Shown piece by piece: positions 1 to 10,516 of a stretch of 64,000 nucleotides of DNA. Every line of letters starts with the position of its first letter. Position 1 is the stretch's first letter. The notes under the pieces were generated by a model. That model did no database searches, was not told where the DNA came from, and saw only the letters and a list, made by a program, of their open reading frames with translations. A program made the translations under genes and the position numbers. Location: the NCBI RefSeq assembly GCF_000497045.1, contig NW_015961956.1, positions 62,001 through 126,000 of the forward strand, in the 5' to 3' direction. This DNA comes from Kalmanozyma brasiliensis GHG001 (lineage: Eukaryota > Basidiomycota > Ustilaginomycetes > Ustilaginales).

Positions 1-716
1 CCGTTGCAATGAGTGTCGTTGCTGCTGACTGAAGCCACAGCCTCACAGGAACGCTCCGAAGCTTATCGACGAATCAGTTGCATCAGGGCTGCTAAGAACT
101 CGCATGCCGTCGGGGAACACCCTTGTGAAAGCGGGAGACAAGGTCGCAGGCAAGACGCTTGTGTCTTGTTAGCTTACCACTCCCAGGACGACAGAGCTTT
201 GGACAGCGCAGTCACTTCGACTCTCCGCATGTTCTAGCAGGTTGGCGACTGCATGTTCTAGCAGGTTGGCGACTGTATGCGGTCCTTACTCACACCTCGG
301 CACTGCTCCGGTCCTGCTGTCGATAAGAGGCACCGAGCGAGCTCATGGAAGATATAAGCGTGGCTTAGTCTCAGCTTAGGACTATGAAGCGACCTCTTAC
401 CCTGCCAGCTCCACCTTGCTTTGCTTTTCTCGTCGCCATCATCGCCAAATCCACATCCTTCTCTCTAGGAACACGTCAGGATCCACGCTCCCTACCTTCT
501 TGCTCTGGCTGCAGGCTTTCTTACTCTCCTTTCCTTCAGCTGCTTGCTGGGTCTTTAACCCGAACGTCAATTGACGACAACTGGCACCTCTGCACACCTT
601 CTACTAATAGCTCGCTTTCCAACAAAATCACTGCCCTGCACCGGTACTCCAAGAACTCAAGCTGTGGTGCCTTCATATCCACACCTCTAGGCTCATACGT
701 CAAGAGTCGCAGCCCG
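1..716. other. Upstream/leader region of the PUF gene
   Basis: No gene can be supported here. An ATG at 384 opens a frame that runs into the PUF gene, but residues 1-111 of that extension are low in complexity and Ser/Leu/Pro rich, as expected of a CT-rich leader read by chance. I therefore treat 384-716 as probable 5' UTR. A 24-bp perfect tandem duplication lies at 227-274. Confidence 0.5.
227..274. repeat. 24-bp perfect tandem duplication (two copies)
   Basis: Two adjacent identical copies, 227-250 and 251-274, each starting GCATGTTCTAGCAGG and ending GGCGACT. It lies about 110 bp upstream of the first possible ATG of the PUF gene. It looks like a simple local duplication. Confidence 0.9.
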
Positions 717-3070
717 ATGTCGTTCTTCCAGCCTCAAGATCGCCCTCCGTCTTCAATCCAAAGCTCCGTACGAAACACAGACACATCAACGGACGCCCCG
801 AAGAATGGACGCGATCACAGTCAGACTCCCTTTCGCGGCGATAAGACAGCAGACATCTGGCCGGATCGCAATCTCACAACATCCCGATCGGCATTCAACC
901 TAGACTTCTGCATGGGCGACATGCAGTCGAATCTGCCGCCTGCTCAACCTTTCCGTCCGATTCAAACACACAGACCTTCTCCTTCGGTCGATCTACCTGC
1001 TCCGAATGAACTCGCTAGATATGCTGATGTGGGACATAGAGGTGCTGACCTGGCCCCTCGTTTTCAGCAGGGCGCACCGTGGAAAGCGGACAGCGCAGAG
1101 TCGCAACGATTAGCCGGCTGCGAAAGGGACCTCTGGCCGCAGGAGATCAAGCAATACGCAGCGACGCCCGCACCTTACTCGTCCTTCCATGCCTATTCAA
1201 TGGCACCTATGACGCCCCAGCATCAACGCTTCGCCTCCGTATCCTCTGGCACATGCAGCGAAGATCGTCACGTACCAGCATCTGATCCTGGCTCGGATCT
1301 CAGCTCGGACTATTCCGATCTCTTCCAGGCCTCGCACCAACCTGGCGGCTTCGCTTACCCTTACAGGGCTAGAGAGCAGATGTCCATCCATCCGCCCTGC
1401 TTTGACCCTCAGCAGACGACGCTTCCGGACTATGTCGTGGACGAGCTCAAGAGACTCAAGCTCGAAAACATGGCTCTCAAGCGCATGGCACAGGAAGTCG
1501 TCCGCATCAACATCGACTCCAGCTCGGTCGGTGACTCGATTGGATCCGCCCTTCGATGCAGCCATCATCCTCCCGTGCCATCGCCACCTCGACTCCAGCG
1601 CGTGTTTGACGGAGCAGACCCAACGCAAGTGTTCAGCGACGCTAGCAGCACCAATGCAGCTCCATCGCAATCCACCAAGGTCCGGGAGAGCGGCGCCTCT
1701 GCTTCGATGTGGGCCCCAGCGAATCGCGGCACGCCTGTTCAGTCTGGGACCGCAGCGATCACGATGGGTGCTAGACCTTTCAGGGCAAGCGAAATCTCAG
1801 CAGCAGAGCTCAGTCGACGCGTCGCGATGAACGACTCCAGCGCAATCACCGGCAACAACAGCCCCTTTGACGCAACCGCTCCTGCCTTTACTCGGTCCAC
1901 ACCTCTCTCGAGGGCCTCGCCTCGCGACTCACCTGGCCCGGCTACTCTGACTCTGTCATCGAGGCTCGAAAACGCCCCCGCCTCGTCTCTCGTCACCATG
2001 ATCCTGGAGAAGCGGGGCCAGGACGCCAGCCTGTTGCTGCAGCAGCAGCTCAAGAGTGGCACGCCCGAGCGACAGGCCGAGATCATGGATGCCATCTGCG
2101 CCAGGATTGTGCCTCTGTCCCATGATCGACACGGCAACTTCCTCGTTCAGGGAGCGATCGAGACACGACCCGAGACTGCCAAGCACCTCAAGGGAGCCTA
2201 CGTCGAGCTGGCCATGTCGCAGTTCGGCTGTCACGTCGTTCAGAAGGCGCTTGAGGGTGCAGAAGTTGTTCGCGAAGCTGTTGCCGAGGAGCTGCTCGGG
2301 TCTCGGCTCGACCAGACGCTCACCTCGCGACACTCGATCCACGTCTGGCAGCGCATCCTGGAGACGGAGTGGACTCGCCCACGATTCCGAGAGCAGATCT
2401 TTGCCTCCATCAACCGACAGCTCCAGGGCCGATGGGCACGGACTGCCCGCCAGGAAACGGGCAGCATCATCTGTCAAAACATTTTCGAGTCGGCCCAGCC
2501 CGCGGAGAAGGCGCAGTGCATGCAAGAGGTGCTCGAAGAATTGGACGAGTGCGCAAACAATCAGTGGGGCGTATGGGTGGTGCAGCACATTATCGAGCAC
2601 GGTGCCGACGACGAGCGCAGGGCTGCCCTCCAAGGACTGGTTCGCTCAGCCTCGAAGCTGACGCTTTCTCAGTATGGTAAGTTCTCGCGAGCATTGATGG
2701 CCACCTCGTTCACCGCCTTCGAGAAGGATGACTTACCGCACTCTCGTTTTCACTTGACTTTGTTCTTGTCGTCAACACAGGTCAAAAGGCCATCATGAGC
2801 GGACTCAAGACGGGCGACCAGCGCTTTCTGCAGGAGTATGTGGAGGCCATGTGCCACAGCTCGCCGCCGCCTCGACCAGCCTTGATCGATGTGTGCCTCG
2901 CCACGCACGGTATCCAGATCGTAACGCAGCTGCTGACGACGGTGGATCAAAAGACACGCGACCGAATCATCTCGACGGTACGCCGCAACTCGGTTTTCCT
3001 CAAAGGCAGCAAGGCGGGCATGAAAGTGCATCAGCTGTGCGAGCGAGCCCGAGCCTTTGCCGGCTATTGA
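717..3070 (+). CDS. PUF (Pumilio)-family RNA-binding protein
   Basis: Two exons, 717-2676 and 2781-3070. The 104-bp intron has donor GTAAGT and acceptor CAACACAG and joins ...SQYG to QKAIMSG in frame, giving 749 aa. The first half is Ser/Pro-rich and disordered. From about residue 424 there are seven to eight Puf-type helical repeats, seen as the RNA-contact helices HGNFLVQ, FGCHVVQ, HSIHVWQ, TGSIICQ, WGVWVVQ, YGQKAIM and HGIQIVT. PUF proteins bind 3' UTRs of mRNAs in the cytoplasm and control their translation and decay. Several repeats deviate from the canonical contact residues, so the RNA target cannot be predicted. ATG 384 is an alternative start in the same frame and would add 111 low-complexity residues. 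The stop lies 176 bp from the convergent exosome gene. Confidence 0.85.
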
Positions 3071-3246
3071 TCCTTCCCCCAGCCACAAACATCCAACACA
3101 TCGTCTCAATCAGACCGCCACGGATACGATGGAATCAAGGAAGCCGTGCGATCTCTCCCTGACCTGCCAATGACACGGAATTGGAATGCAATGATGTCGA
3201 GTACAAATACATGGGCTCATCGAGCTGTGCTGACGGATCGGGGCTC

Positions 3247-4206
3247 CTACGAAGATTGTTCCTGAGCATCGCGTAGCAGAGTAGCGAGCTGCTGGGCTCG
3301 CGAATATGCGCGGTCGATGCAAATTCGGAGGTTCTGCTGATCGGTCGCGCTTTGAGACTGATCTGGGCTGGCTGTGGAAAGACGACCCGACTGGTATAGG
3401 AAGGTGACGGTTGGCTTTGCCTTTGACGATTTGGGAATGGACGATGGATTGAGCGAGATGGCGATGGTGGCGTGGGAGGACGAGAGAGCGGCCTCGAAAG
3501 CTGTGGGGTCGCTGAGCAGATGCTGGTTCTCGAAGATGGAGAACGAGGAAGCGAATGGGATCTCGTCGAGTTGCAAGGGAGAGCGATCGGAAGGGCTCGA
3601 CGAGCAGCGCACTTGTTCAGTATCTTGATCGTAGGTGGCCTTTGGGAGTGTCGTGTGAGAGAGAGCAGCGACCGCGGCGAGGACAGCTGCATCTATTGCG
3701 TTTCCGTCGAAGCAGATGAAGCTGATGTCGAGGTAGAGACACCAAACGGCTTTGGACTCTTCGATACAGAGATGCTCGCGATTGAGCGCATTGGAGCTAT
3801 TGAGCAGTGCCAAGAGCCTGCTTGTCAGTACTTGGGCTTCCTCTCCAGGAGCGCCTGGCTTGAACTTGGACGAGCAGACAGCAGGAAGCTCGACGTTGGG
3901 AATTAGATAGCCCTCGCTCGGACGAGACAACTGTGGTGGTGCGACCTCTGCCTTGACAGCAGCGATGCACGATGTGTTGCCGATACGGATGAATGAAGAG
4001 CCATCAGCGGTGGATATCGAGCCGAGGGTGAGAGTGGCATCGCGGAAGGCGGGGAGAGCTCGGCCATCTTCGCGAATGGAAGAATCGAGGAAGCGCGAGA
4101 GATACGAGATGGGATGCAGACGTTTGAACGTCGTAGCGACGAGATCTGCGTCAACGGGAGCCGAGGAGGTAGACGCAGATGGCCCTGCTACTGATGCTGC
4201 CGACAT
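3247..4206 (-). CDS. rrp43: Exosome ring subunit, Rrp43-like (RNase PH fold)
   Basis: 319 aa from ATG 4206. The N-terminal part, from FKRLHPISYLSRFLDSSIREDGR, is the typical opening of RNase PH-like exosome proteins of the Rrp42/Rrp43/Rrp45 group. It is followed by a strand carrying IRIGNTSCIAAVKAEV and by the second half with FDGNAIDAAVLAAVAAL. Rrp43 (EXOSC8) is a catalytically inactive member of the hexameric ring of the RNA exosome, which processes and degrades RNA from the 3' end in nucleus and cytoplasm. Assignment to Rrp43 rather than Rrp42 or Rrp45 rests on length and the LHP.SYL.RFL start. An upstream in-frame ATG at 4419 would add 71 residues with a hydrophobic stretch and is probably leader sequence. 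Confidence 0.82.
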   Translation of the reverse strand: MSAASVAGPSASTSSAPVDADLVATTFKRLHPISYLSRFLDSSIREDGRALPAFRDATLTLGSISTADGSSFIRIGNTSCIAAVKAEVAPPQLSRPSEGYLIPNVELPAVCSSKFKPGAPGEEAQVLTSRLLALLNSSNALNREHLCIEESKAVWCLYLDISFICFDGNAIDAAVLAAVAALSHTTLPKATYDQDTEQVRCSSSPSDRSPLQLDEIPFASSFSIFENQHLLSDPTAFEAALSSSHATIAISLNPSSIPKSSKAKPTVTFLYQSGRLSTASPDQSQSATDQQNLRICIDRAYSRAQQLATLLRDAQEQSS

Positions 4207-4515
4207 TGCGATGAGCGGCGGCGAGAGAATTGGTGTTGGCGACAAAGTGATGGAAGTGACGATCAAGAGGAACGAGGCGAGGGAAAGTCCAGAAAAAACT
4301 GAGGCCGCAAAATTGTGAAGGACAAGAAGGTTTGGAAGAAAGTGGAGTCGACGCGAGCAACAAGGCCGAGCACAGACCGCGGCAAGACCCTGACTTTGGA
4401 ACATGTTGCCTTCGAACAAACACCCTCCCTTCCCCCATCCTCACGTCACATCAACCACCAGCGATCCTTTCGGCATCACCGAAGCTGCGCAGTCAGCAGG
4501 TAATTGCAACTCACG

Positions 4516-7272
4516 ATGCTGTCACGGCCTGCTGCTGAGCGGTACGGCACCTCCGACCACCTTGCGTTAGCCAAATCCGATGCGATCGAAGCACTTCGAA
4601 AGACCAACGGACCGACTCAGCTGGCTGCGTGGCTCGATCACTACGCCACACTTCCAGCGGCAACAGGCGCAAGCGTCGCTTCCACAACGCAGCTCGAGAA
4701 GACTGCTGCGGGATTGCGCGAGCTCTCGCTTTCCTTGTCGTCCGTCCGAGATGCGTCCCGCACCGAGCTCGATCAGATCATCTCCTCGCTCGTCTCCACC
4801 ATCCCCAAACTCGGCATCGAGCTCAGGCTCATGTCCGAGACCGCCAACACGCTACAGTCCCGTGTTCAGACGCTCCAAGCTCAAAGCGCTACCAAGGATG
4901 CAGATGTCGACGTCACACTGGCCAAAATCGTGACCCTGTACAAAGCCAAAGCTGGTCTCATTGAGGCACGCCATGCACTCCGAGAAGCGCAAGCGTGGTC
5001 GACGCTCGAAAGCCAAGTCACCGTGCTCGTCAACGAGCAAAGATGGCAGGAGGCCGTCGACAGGATAGCAAAAGCAACCGACTCCTTACGTCTCTTCAGC
5101 GGGTCAGCAAAGTCGAACCAGGAAAGGAGCGAGCTACTTCACACTCTGACGCAGAGGATACAGGAGCAGCTGACTCCCATCCTGCGTGACGCCGTCACAG
5201 CCCGTAATGCAGAACAAGTAGCGCGCATGGCCAAGCTGCTCACACAGACGCAGAATGGAGTACCTACCTTCTTCCAGGTCTACACCAGAACTCGCTCACA
5301 AGCACTGCTCACAAGATGGTCCCAAACAGCTACAGAGACGAGCGACAGGCCGCTTCCAGCCCAACTCACCTCGCTCCTTGGCGACTTACTTGCTCTGCTC
5401 GGCGAGGAGCGTGTCGCTTCGACTTCGCTCTTCACAGATCCCAACAAAGCCGTTCAGCTTCTCACAGCCGATATCCTTGTCCGACTTGACCCGCCCATCC
5501 ATGCATGCATCCAACACGCAACACGCGCACCTGATCTCGAGATCTTCCTGGCTGCTCTGACAGATGCGTACAAGGCCACCGAGGAAGCCGCGCGCGCCAT
5601 CAATGCCATCTTGCCGGACGCCAAGAACTCCGACGACAAGCAGCAGAACGACGACACCGAGGCTGCATCCGCGCCTGTCGACAGCAATCTCCTTGCCCTC
5701 GAAACAAGCGACAAGCCATGGCTCAGGCTCTTGATCGAGCCATTCCTCCCGTACCAAACGCGCCTCGCTACCTTTGAAGCCGATGCCATGCAATCTCGCC
5801 TGCATCTCCTCCACGCTGCTGCACCAGCTGCCAACGTTTCAACCGCGTCGACACAGGCACTTACAGTTGCGAAGACTTCGCTTCGACGCTCGACGGCACT
5901 CACAAAAGCGTTTGCCACGCCGTCTCTTCTCTCGTCGCTTGACAGTCTTTTCCAGACTGCTATGGACGGCGCGCGGGTCGAACTTAGCTCTGAGCTTCAG
6001 AGCGTGCTCACGAGCCTGCAGGGCCGAATCCGCAGGATGCATGCGTCCGACATTGCAAGGCAGGCTGCCCTGACCTATGACGAGAGGGGCGAGGTACTCA
6101 CATCGAGCGATTGGGACGAGTTTCGCAAAGCGACAGAAAGGCTTTCGTCCTGCCGAGAGGCAGTCGCTGCGATACGAGGCTTGGAGGACACGATTGCGTA
6201 TCAGATCTCTGAGCTTGGTGTCCTTGCAAAAGCACCAGCGTCAGCAGAGCCGTATCAGAGCGCGGTCGACTTTGCGAGCCCGACAACAGCGTTGGCGACA
6301 TCAACACTGAATTCGACGGTCCTGCACGAGCTCATCGCAAGATCCAAGCGCTTCCTCTCCACTGCTGCGTGGAAGTCCTCTCAGGCGGAAGACGCTCTGC
6401 TGCCGACCGCTCACGCCTCGGTTCTATCGATCGCGTCGACGGTGCAAGCCTTCCAACACGACCTCGTCCTCTCGCAATTCTTGCCTGAGCTCGAGCTCTA
6501 CCCCTCATTGCCTATCTGGACGTCGAACAAACATCCCAGCATTGTGAACGAGTACGATCTCGCCATGCCCAAGTTCAGCCTCAGTCCCACCGAAGCGATG
6601 GCGAGGATAGGCGAGGCAATGCTCAACTTGCCCAGGCTGTTCGAAGGGTATGCAGATGAAGCGCTGCTGTTCTGTCTTCCCACGAACAAGGTGGATACCA
6701 GCAGAGCTACGACCCCAGGCGCAGACAGAGGAGAGTCTACACAAACTCACACCCAACAGTCGACCATGGTGCCCTCAGCAGAGATCACCGCGGCCGAGCG
6801 ATCAACCATGCACCGTCAAGCCTTCTCAACGACGACAATCCCACGCTCCGAATCCTCGACCAGCAACGCCACCCCGGAAGACGGCGACGACAACGCCGGC
6901 GTGCTCTCGCAGTACCTCCGCTCGCTGCTCACCCTCTTCTTCAGCCGCTTCCTCACCTCGGTCCTGCCGTCTCTGCCCAGGCTTACCGAGATCGGAGCAG
7001 CCCAGCTTGCCGCCGACCTCGACTACCTCAGCAACATCTCGTCGGTCATTTACTCGGAGAGCGAGGCCATCCTGCGGTTCTGGAAGAAGGCCGCTGAGAT
7101 CGGCGCTGATACGGGAAGGTCGGTGGTCGCACAGCATGTGGTGGGAGTCAAGGGCGACCGTTCCGCGCCTCAGGGCGAGGGTGATTTGGAGGGTTGGGAG
7201 GAGGGCGAGGTGGCAAGGTTGGCAAGGTCGGATGCGTTTAGGACCGTGGCGAGGTTGAGAGGATGGTTGTGA
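4516..7272 (+). CDS. cog7: Conserved oligomeric Golgi complex subunit 7 (Cog7)
   Basis: 918 aa without an intron. The N-terminus holds a predicted coiled coil (about residues 45-150) followed by a segment around AWSTLESQVTVLV that resembles the Cog7 family, where the same place reads DKWSTLSADIE in animals. The rest is mostly alpha-helical, with a Ser/Thr-rich disordered insert near 735-800. Cog7 belongs to lobe B of the COG tether, which recycles glycosylation enzymes within the Golgi by retrograde vesicle transport. The ATG at 4516 is the first ATG of the frame. Its promoter is shared with the divergent exosome gene 310 bp away, and its 3' end faces cdc37 at 146 bp. Confidence 0.8.
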   Translation: MLSRPAAERYGTSDHLALAKSDAIEALRKTNGPTQLAAWLDHYATLPAATGASVASTTQLEKTAAGLRELSLSLSSVRDASRTELDQIISSLVSTIPKLGIELRLMSETANTLQSRVQTLQAQSATKDADVDVTLAKIVTLYKAKAGLIEARHALREAQAWSTLESQVTVLVNEQRWQEAVDRIAKATDSLRLFSGSAKSNQERSELLHTLTQRIQEQLTPILRDAVTARNAEQVARMAKLLTQTQNGVPTFFQVYTRTRSQALLTRWSQTATETSDRPLPAQLTSLLGDLLALLGEERVASTSLFTDPNKAVQLLTADILVRLDPPIHACIQHATRAPDLEIFLAALTDAYKATEEAARAINAILPDAKNSDDKQQNDDTEAASAPVDSNLLALETSDKPWLRLLIEPFLPYQTRLATFEADAMQSRLHLLHAAAPAANVSTASTQALTVAKTSLRRSTALTKAFATPSLLSSLDSLFQTAMDGARVELSSELQSVLTSLQGRIRRMHASDIARQAALTYDERGEVLTSSDWDEFRKATERLSSCREAVAAIRGLEDTIAYQISELGVLAKAPASAEPYQSAVDFASPTTALATSTLNSTVLHELIARSKRFLSTAAWKSSQAEDALLPTAHASVLSIASTVQAFQHDLVLSQFLPELELYPSLPIWTSNKHPSIVNEYDLAMPKFSLSPTEAMARIGEAMLNLPRLFEGYADEALLFCLPTNKVDTSRATTPGADRGESTQTHTQQSTMVPSAEITAAERSTMHRQAFSTTTIPRSESSTSNATPEDGDDNAGVLSQYLRSLLTLFFSRFLTSVLPSLPRLTEIGAAQLAADLDYLSNISSVIYSESEAILRFWKKAAEIGADTGRSVVAQHVVGVKGDRSAPQGEGDLEGWEEGEVARLARSDAFRTVARLRGWL

Positions 7273-7418
7273 GACGCAAATGCAAGTCATCCAAGAAGCC
7301 CCGTGTGAAACGCGCATCCTCCGCGAGTGTGTTCGCTTCTCTCATTGAGCATCTCACGCAAGCATTCACAGCAATTTGTTCGAGGTGAACGACTGAATCG
7401 CATTGCATCGCCGTCGCC

Positions 7419-8915
7419 TCACTTGCCAGTCTCATCCCGCGCCTCGGCGCTCGAGAAGTTCAAGATGCCAGCCTGGTCCAGCAGCCCCACGACCTCCTCC
7501 GCCTGATCCACCTTCATCTTGCCCAACACCTCATTGACCTTCGCCAGCTCCTTGGTCTGCAGCGCGTCCCTGAAGTCCTGCGGGAAGCCCTGGAAGATGT
7601 CCCACCTCTTCTGGAGCCATTCCTTGACCTGTTGTGGGTCCAACGTCTCCTTTGCCTCGCCCTCAAGCTCGATGACGTCGGGCGGGGGGCCGTCGGGGAT
7701 GTCGAATCCGATGACGGTGTTCTCGTCTTCTGCGACGAGCTGGATCTGTTCCTCGCCAGCAGCGCTCTGCTGCTCCGAGAGCGCCTTGGAGCGATCCCTG
7801 ATGCGTGCAAAGGTGGCCAGCACGTCGTTGAGGTAGACGACGCTCGCTCGGCCGTCCTTGGAGCCTACCATGCGGCGGAAGAATAGGTTGACTCCGTCCG
7901 GACCCAGCTTGTTGCAGTACTGGATCATGAGCGCCTTCTCCACGCAGCGACGTGCCAGGGCGGACTTGCCGGCCATCTGCGAGTTGAAAGCTTCGAGGAG
8001 GAGCGAGTCGGTCGTGTTGTTGGAGGGGGCGAGGAGAGATTTGTGCTTGGAAAGGTATTGGAGTGCCGTCTCAAAGGCCGCAATGTTGAGCGACTTGGCA
8101 AAGTCGAAGTTGGAGGGCAGGGCCGAGGCGGAGAGCGGGATGGAGGATGGGACGCAGCTGGGCAGATTGGCAAACTCGCGCTGAATGTCGTCGGCTTCCG
8201 CGATGTTCTCTTCATCGTCGTCATCGTCATCATCGTCCGCCTTGCTGGAGGAGGATGGCTGTGCAGCCGTGGAAGCAGAAGGGGTGTTGAGCGTCTCGAT
8301 GACGGTCTCTGCTTTGCCCTTGCCTTTGGATGCCGTCGCCTTGGGCTGCGGCTCGGGCTCTGCTTTGGCGACATAGCCCGAGTTCCACCCTTCCTTGATG
8401 CCATCGCTCGTGATCTTCTTCGAGTCTTCCTTCATCATCTGCTCCAACTCGAAGTTGATCTGTGTCTGCCTTGCGTCGAGCTTCTGTCTGTGTCCTTCGA
8501 GCTCCTTCACGAGCATCTGGTCGAGATCATCTCCGCTCTTGCCCTTGACATTGTCCTGCTGTTGGATCTGCAGAAGCAGACTGAGGATCATGTCGTCAGT
8601 AGTAGGGCCATTGGGACCGTCCTTGTTGCCCCTCTCCTGCCGACCCGCGCTGAGCTTCGCCACCTCCCTCGAGTAGTACGAAGATCCCTCCTTCTTGGTG
8701 TGCTGCACAAACTCGTCCAGCCTCGGCGCCAGAGCATTGTTGATATCGATCTCTGCCCGCAGCGCATCCTTCTCGGCTTTGCGCTCCTCGCGCTTCTCAT
8801 GAATGTCGCGCTGCTTCCATCGAATGAACGACTTCTTGTCAATGTTGGGATGGACCTCGATGTCTGAGTCGTCCGACAGCTCGAGGTTGTCCCATTTGGA
8901 GTAGTTGAGCGGCAT
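7419..8915 (-). CDS. cdc37: Hsp90 co-chaperone Cdc37
   Basis: 498 aa in one exon. The N-terminus reads MPLNYSKWDNLELSDDSDIE and then HPNIDKKSFIRWKQRDIHE, the highly conserved kinase-recognition module of Cdc37, with Ser14 in the acidic context used by casein kinase 2. A charged coiled-coil region follows, then an acidic low-complexity stretch near residue 230, and the Hsp90-binding and C-terminal helical domains (FDFAKSLNIAAFETALQYLSKHK and beyond). Cdc37 delivers client protein kinases to Hsp90 in the cytosol. Its length agrees with fungal Cdc37 (about 450-510 aa). Confidence 0.95.
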   Translation of the reverse strand: MPLNYSKWDNLELSDDSDIEVHPNIDKKSFIRWKQRDIHEKREERKAEKDALRAEIDINNALAPRLDEFVQHTKKEGSSYYSREVAKLSAGRQERGNKDGPNGPTTDDMILSLLLQIQQQDNVKGKSGDDLDQMLVKELEGHRQKLDARQTQINFELEQMMKEDSKKITSDGIKEGWNSGYVAKAEPEPQPKATASKGKGKAETVIETLNTPSASTAAQPSSSSKADDDDDDDDEENIAEADDIQREFANLPSCVPSSIPLSASALPSNFDFAKSLNIAAFETALQYLSKHKSLLAPSNNTTDSLLLEAFNSQMAGKSALARRCVEKALMIQYCNKLGPDGVNLFFRRMVGSKDGRASVVYLNDVLATFARIRDRSKALSEQQSAAGEEQIQLVAEDENTVIGFDIPDGPPPDVIELEGEAKETLDPQQVKEWLQKRWDIFQGFPQDFRDALQTKELAKVNEVLGKMKVDQAEEVVGLLDQAGILNFSSAEARDETGK

Positions 8916-9301
8916 TGTGTTGGTGCTCGCTTGTGGTGCAATGGTGGAGTGACAAATGGACGAGGAGGGTCGAGTGAGAAAGTGTTGGTCTCCAAAACTG
9001 AGCCTAAAACGTGCATTTCGCAGTCACACTTTAGCCGTGTCGCGCGTTGGGAAGATTCTGGAAGTCGCCGCTGCGCTAGACGCCTTTTTTCACGCTCGGA
9101 TACTTTCACAGTCTAACACACTTCGCCAGAGCTCAAATATCTACTGAGACTACCCTCGAGGCCGATGGCGACAACAGCGCGAGCATGACGAGAATCAGCA
9201 GGACTTGCACCACAGGAACGTGAAGCGAGGTATGAGATGTATTGAGACCAAACATTAGCAGTGACGAAGGCGTGCAAGAGGAGCGAACGAGAAAGGGAGG
9301 A
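8916..9301. other. Intergenic region between cdc37 and isa2
   Basis: 386 bp between two minus-strand genes. It should hold the cdc37 promoter and 5' UTR together with the isa2 3' UTR. No further gene or RNA was seen. Confidence 0.5.
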
Positions 9302-9949
9302 TCAGATGGCAGGCTCCCAACTCACACCGCAGCCGCAACCTGCGCCTTTAGCCTGCGGGTTGTTCTTGATAGCGAATTGAGAGCCGATGAGCTCGGTGAC
9401 ATAGTCGATGGTGCTTCCGCGCACAAGTGCCAAGCTGACGCTATCGACCAAGATGGACACGCCCGGATGCACCTCGAATTGGAAATCGTCATCTTCAACC
9501 TCCTCTGTGATCTCCATCTTGTACTGGTAGCCGTGACATCCTCCTGGCTCGACAGCGACTCGAAGTGCCAAGGGGGAACTGTTCTCCCGTTTTGCGACCT
9601 TCTGGAGTTGTGCGACGGCTTGATCGGTGGCGATGATGGTCGGCTCACCGTCGCGGTATACTTCCGGCTCCTCGGGTTCTTCTGGTTTGCGCACTAAGGT
9701 CGAGGCTAACCTTCTCTGTGGCGTGTGTAGCCTGGAAGGTGGCGTCTGCGAGTAGACCCGTGGGAGGGCGCTTGAACTCGACGCGAAGGAAGAAGGACGC
9801 ATCGACGAAGTTGAGGAGACTAAGGCCATCCCTCGCTTTGTGGAGATAGGTTGAGCTGACAACAGCTTCGTCGCTGATGTTGACGCGTACGCTTGTGCGC
9901 GGCGCATGACCGCTCTTGACGAGCTTGACTGGCTTATGGATCGCAACAT
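9302..9949 (-). CDS. isa2: Mitochondrial iron-sulfur assembly protein Isa2
   Basis: 215 aa from ATG 9949. The first ~85 residues are rich in Arg and Ser and lack acidic residues, a good mitochondrial presequence. The A-type carrier (HesB/IscA-like) domain spans about residues 100-215. It holds the three cysteines of the family, one in GGCHGYQYKM and two in GAGCGCGVSW near the C-terminus, which bind iron or a cluster. With Isa1 and Iba57, Isa2 makes 4Fe-4S clusters in mitochondria for aconitase-type and radical-SAM enzymes. In-frame ATGs at 10084 and 10222 would lengthen the leader. I chose 9949 because it gives the cleanest targeting sequence. Confidence 0.88.
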   Translation of the reverse strand: MLRSISQSSSSRAVMRRAQAYASTSATKLLSAQPISTKRGMALVSSTSSMRPSSFASSSSALPRVYSQTPPSRLHTPQRRLASTLVRKPEEPEEPEVYRDGEPTIIATDQAVAQLQKVAKRENSSPLALRVAVEPGGCHGYQYKMEITEEVEDDDFQFEVHPGVSILVDSVSLALVRGSTIDYVTELIGSQFAIKNNPQAKGAGCGCGVSWEPAI

Positions 9950-10084
9950 CGTTGCAGGGCTGATGGTGGTGCTCAGACAAGCTTGTGCTGCTGCAGGGTC
10001 CTTTGACATCACTTCGCAAGGTGCTGAGCCTTCGAAAGGTGGAGGCAAAATCCGAGATCGGCTCGTTGAGGATCGGGAGTTCAT

Positions 10085-10516
10085 GGTCTTAACAGCTTGA
10101 AGAAAATCGCTCGAAGTAGGACTGCGGTGAATTATCAGAGCTTCAGCAGCGAATACAAACCCGCGCGAGTCGACTTGAAAGGGCTGAAGTGCAAGCAGCG
10201 GCAGAGGACTTAAAATTGGCATGGAAGAAGCAGCGAGAAGAACACACACAGCGCTCTGTCAGGCGAGCAAGCAAGGCAGGCGGTCTTTCTTCTCGGTCGA
10301 TTGGAAGTGGATCTGCACGGTTGCGGTGGTCCTGGTCGTCGTTGACGTTGAGCAACATCATCGCAGCATCCCCTTCCTTCCCCTCACCACCCGCTCATAC
10401 CACCAAGCACACCCACACAGTACGCATCTTCGGACTAGCGTTGACGACAGCACACACAGTGCCGCGGACCATCATCTCACCTTGCCATTCCGCCTTTGCC
10501 ATCTGCAGCAGCGAAG
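10085..10516. other. Divergent promoter region isa2 / egd2
   Basis: About 430-570 bp shared by two divergent genes. The part close to egd2 is rich in C and T, as is common before highly expressed fungal translation genes. No other feature was seen. Confidence 0.5.

Noticed and set aside
384..716. Upstream ATG extension of the PUF protein (111 residues)
   Set aside because: The extension is C/T-rich leader-like sequence with no domain; the ATG at 717 gives a more protein-like start. It stays an alternative.
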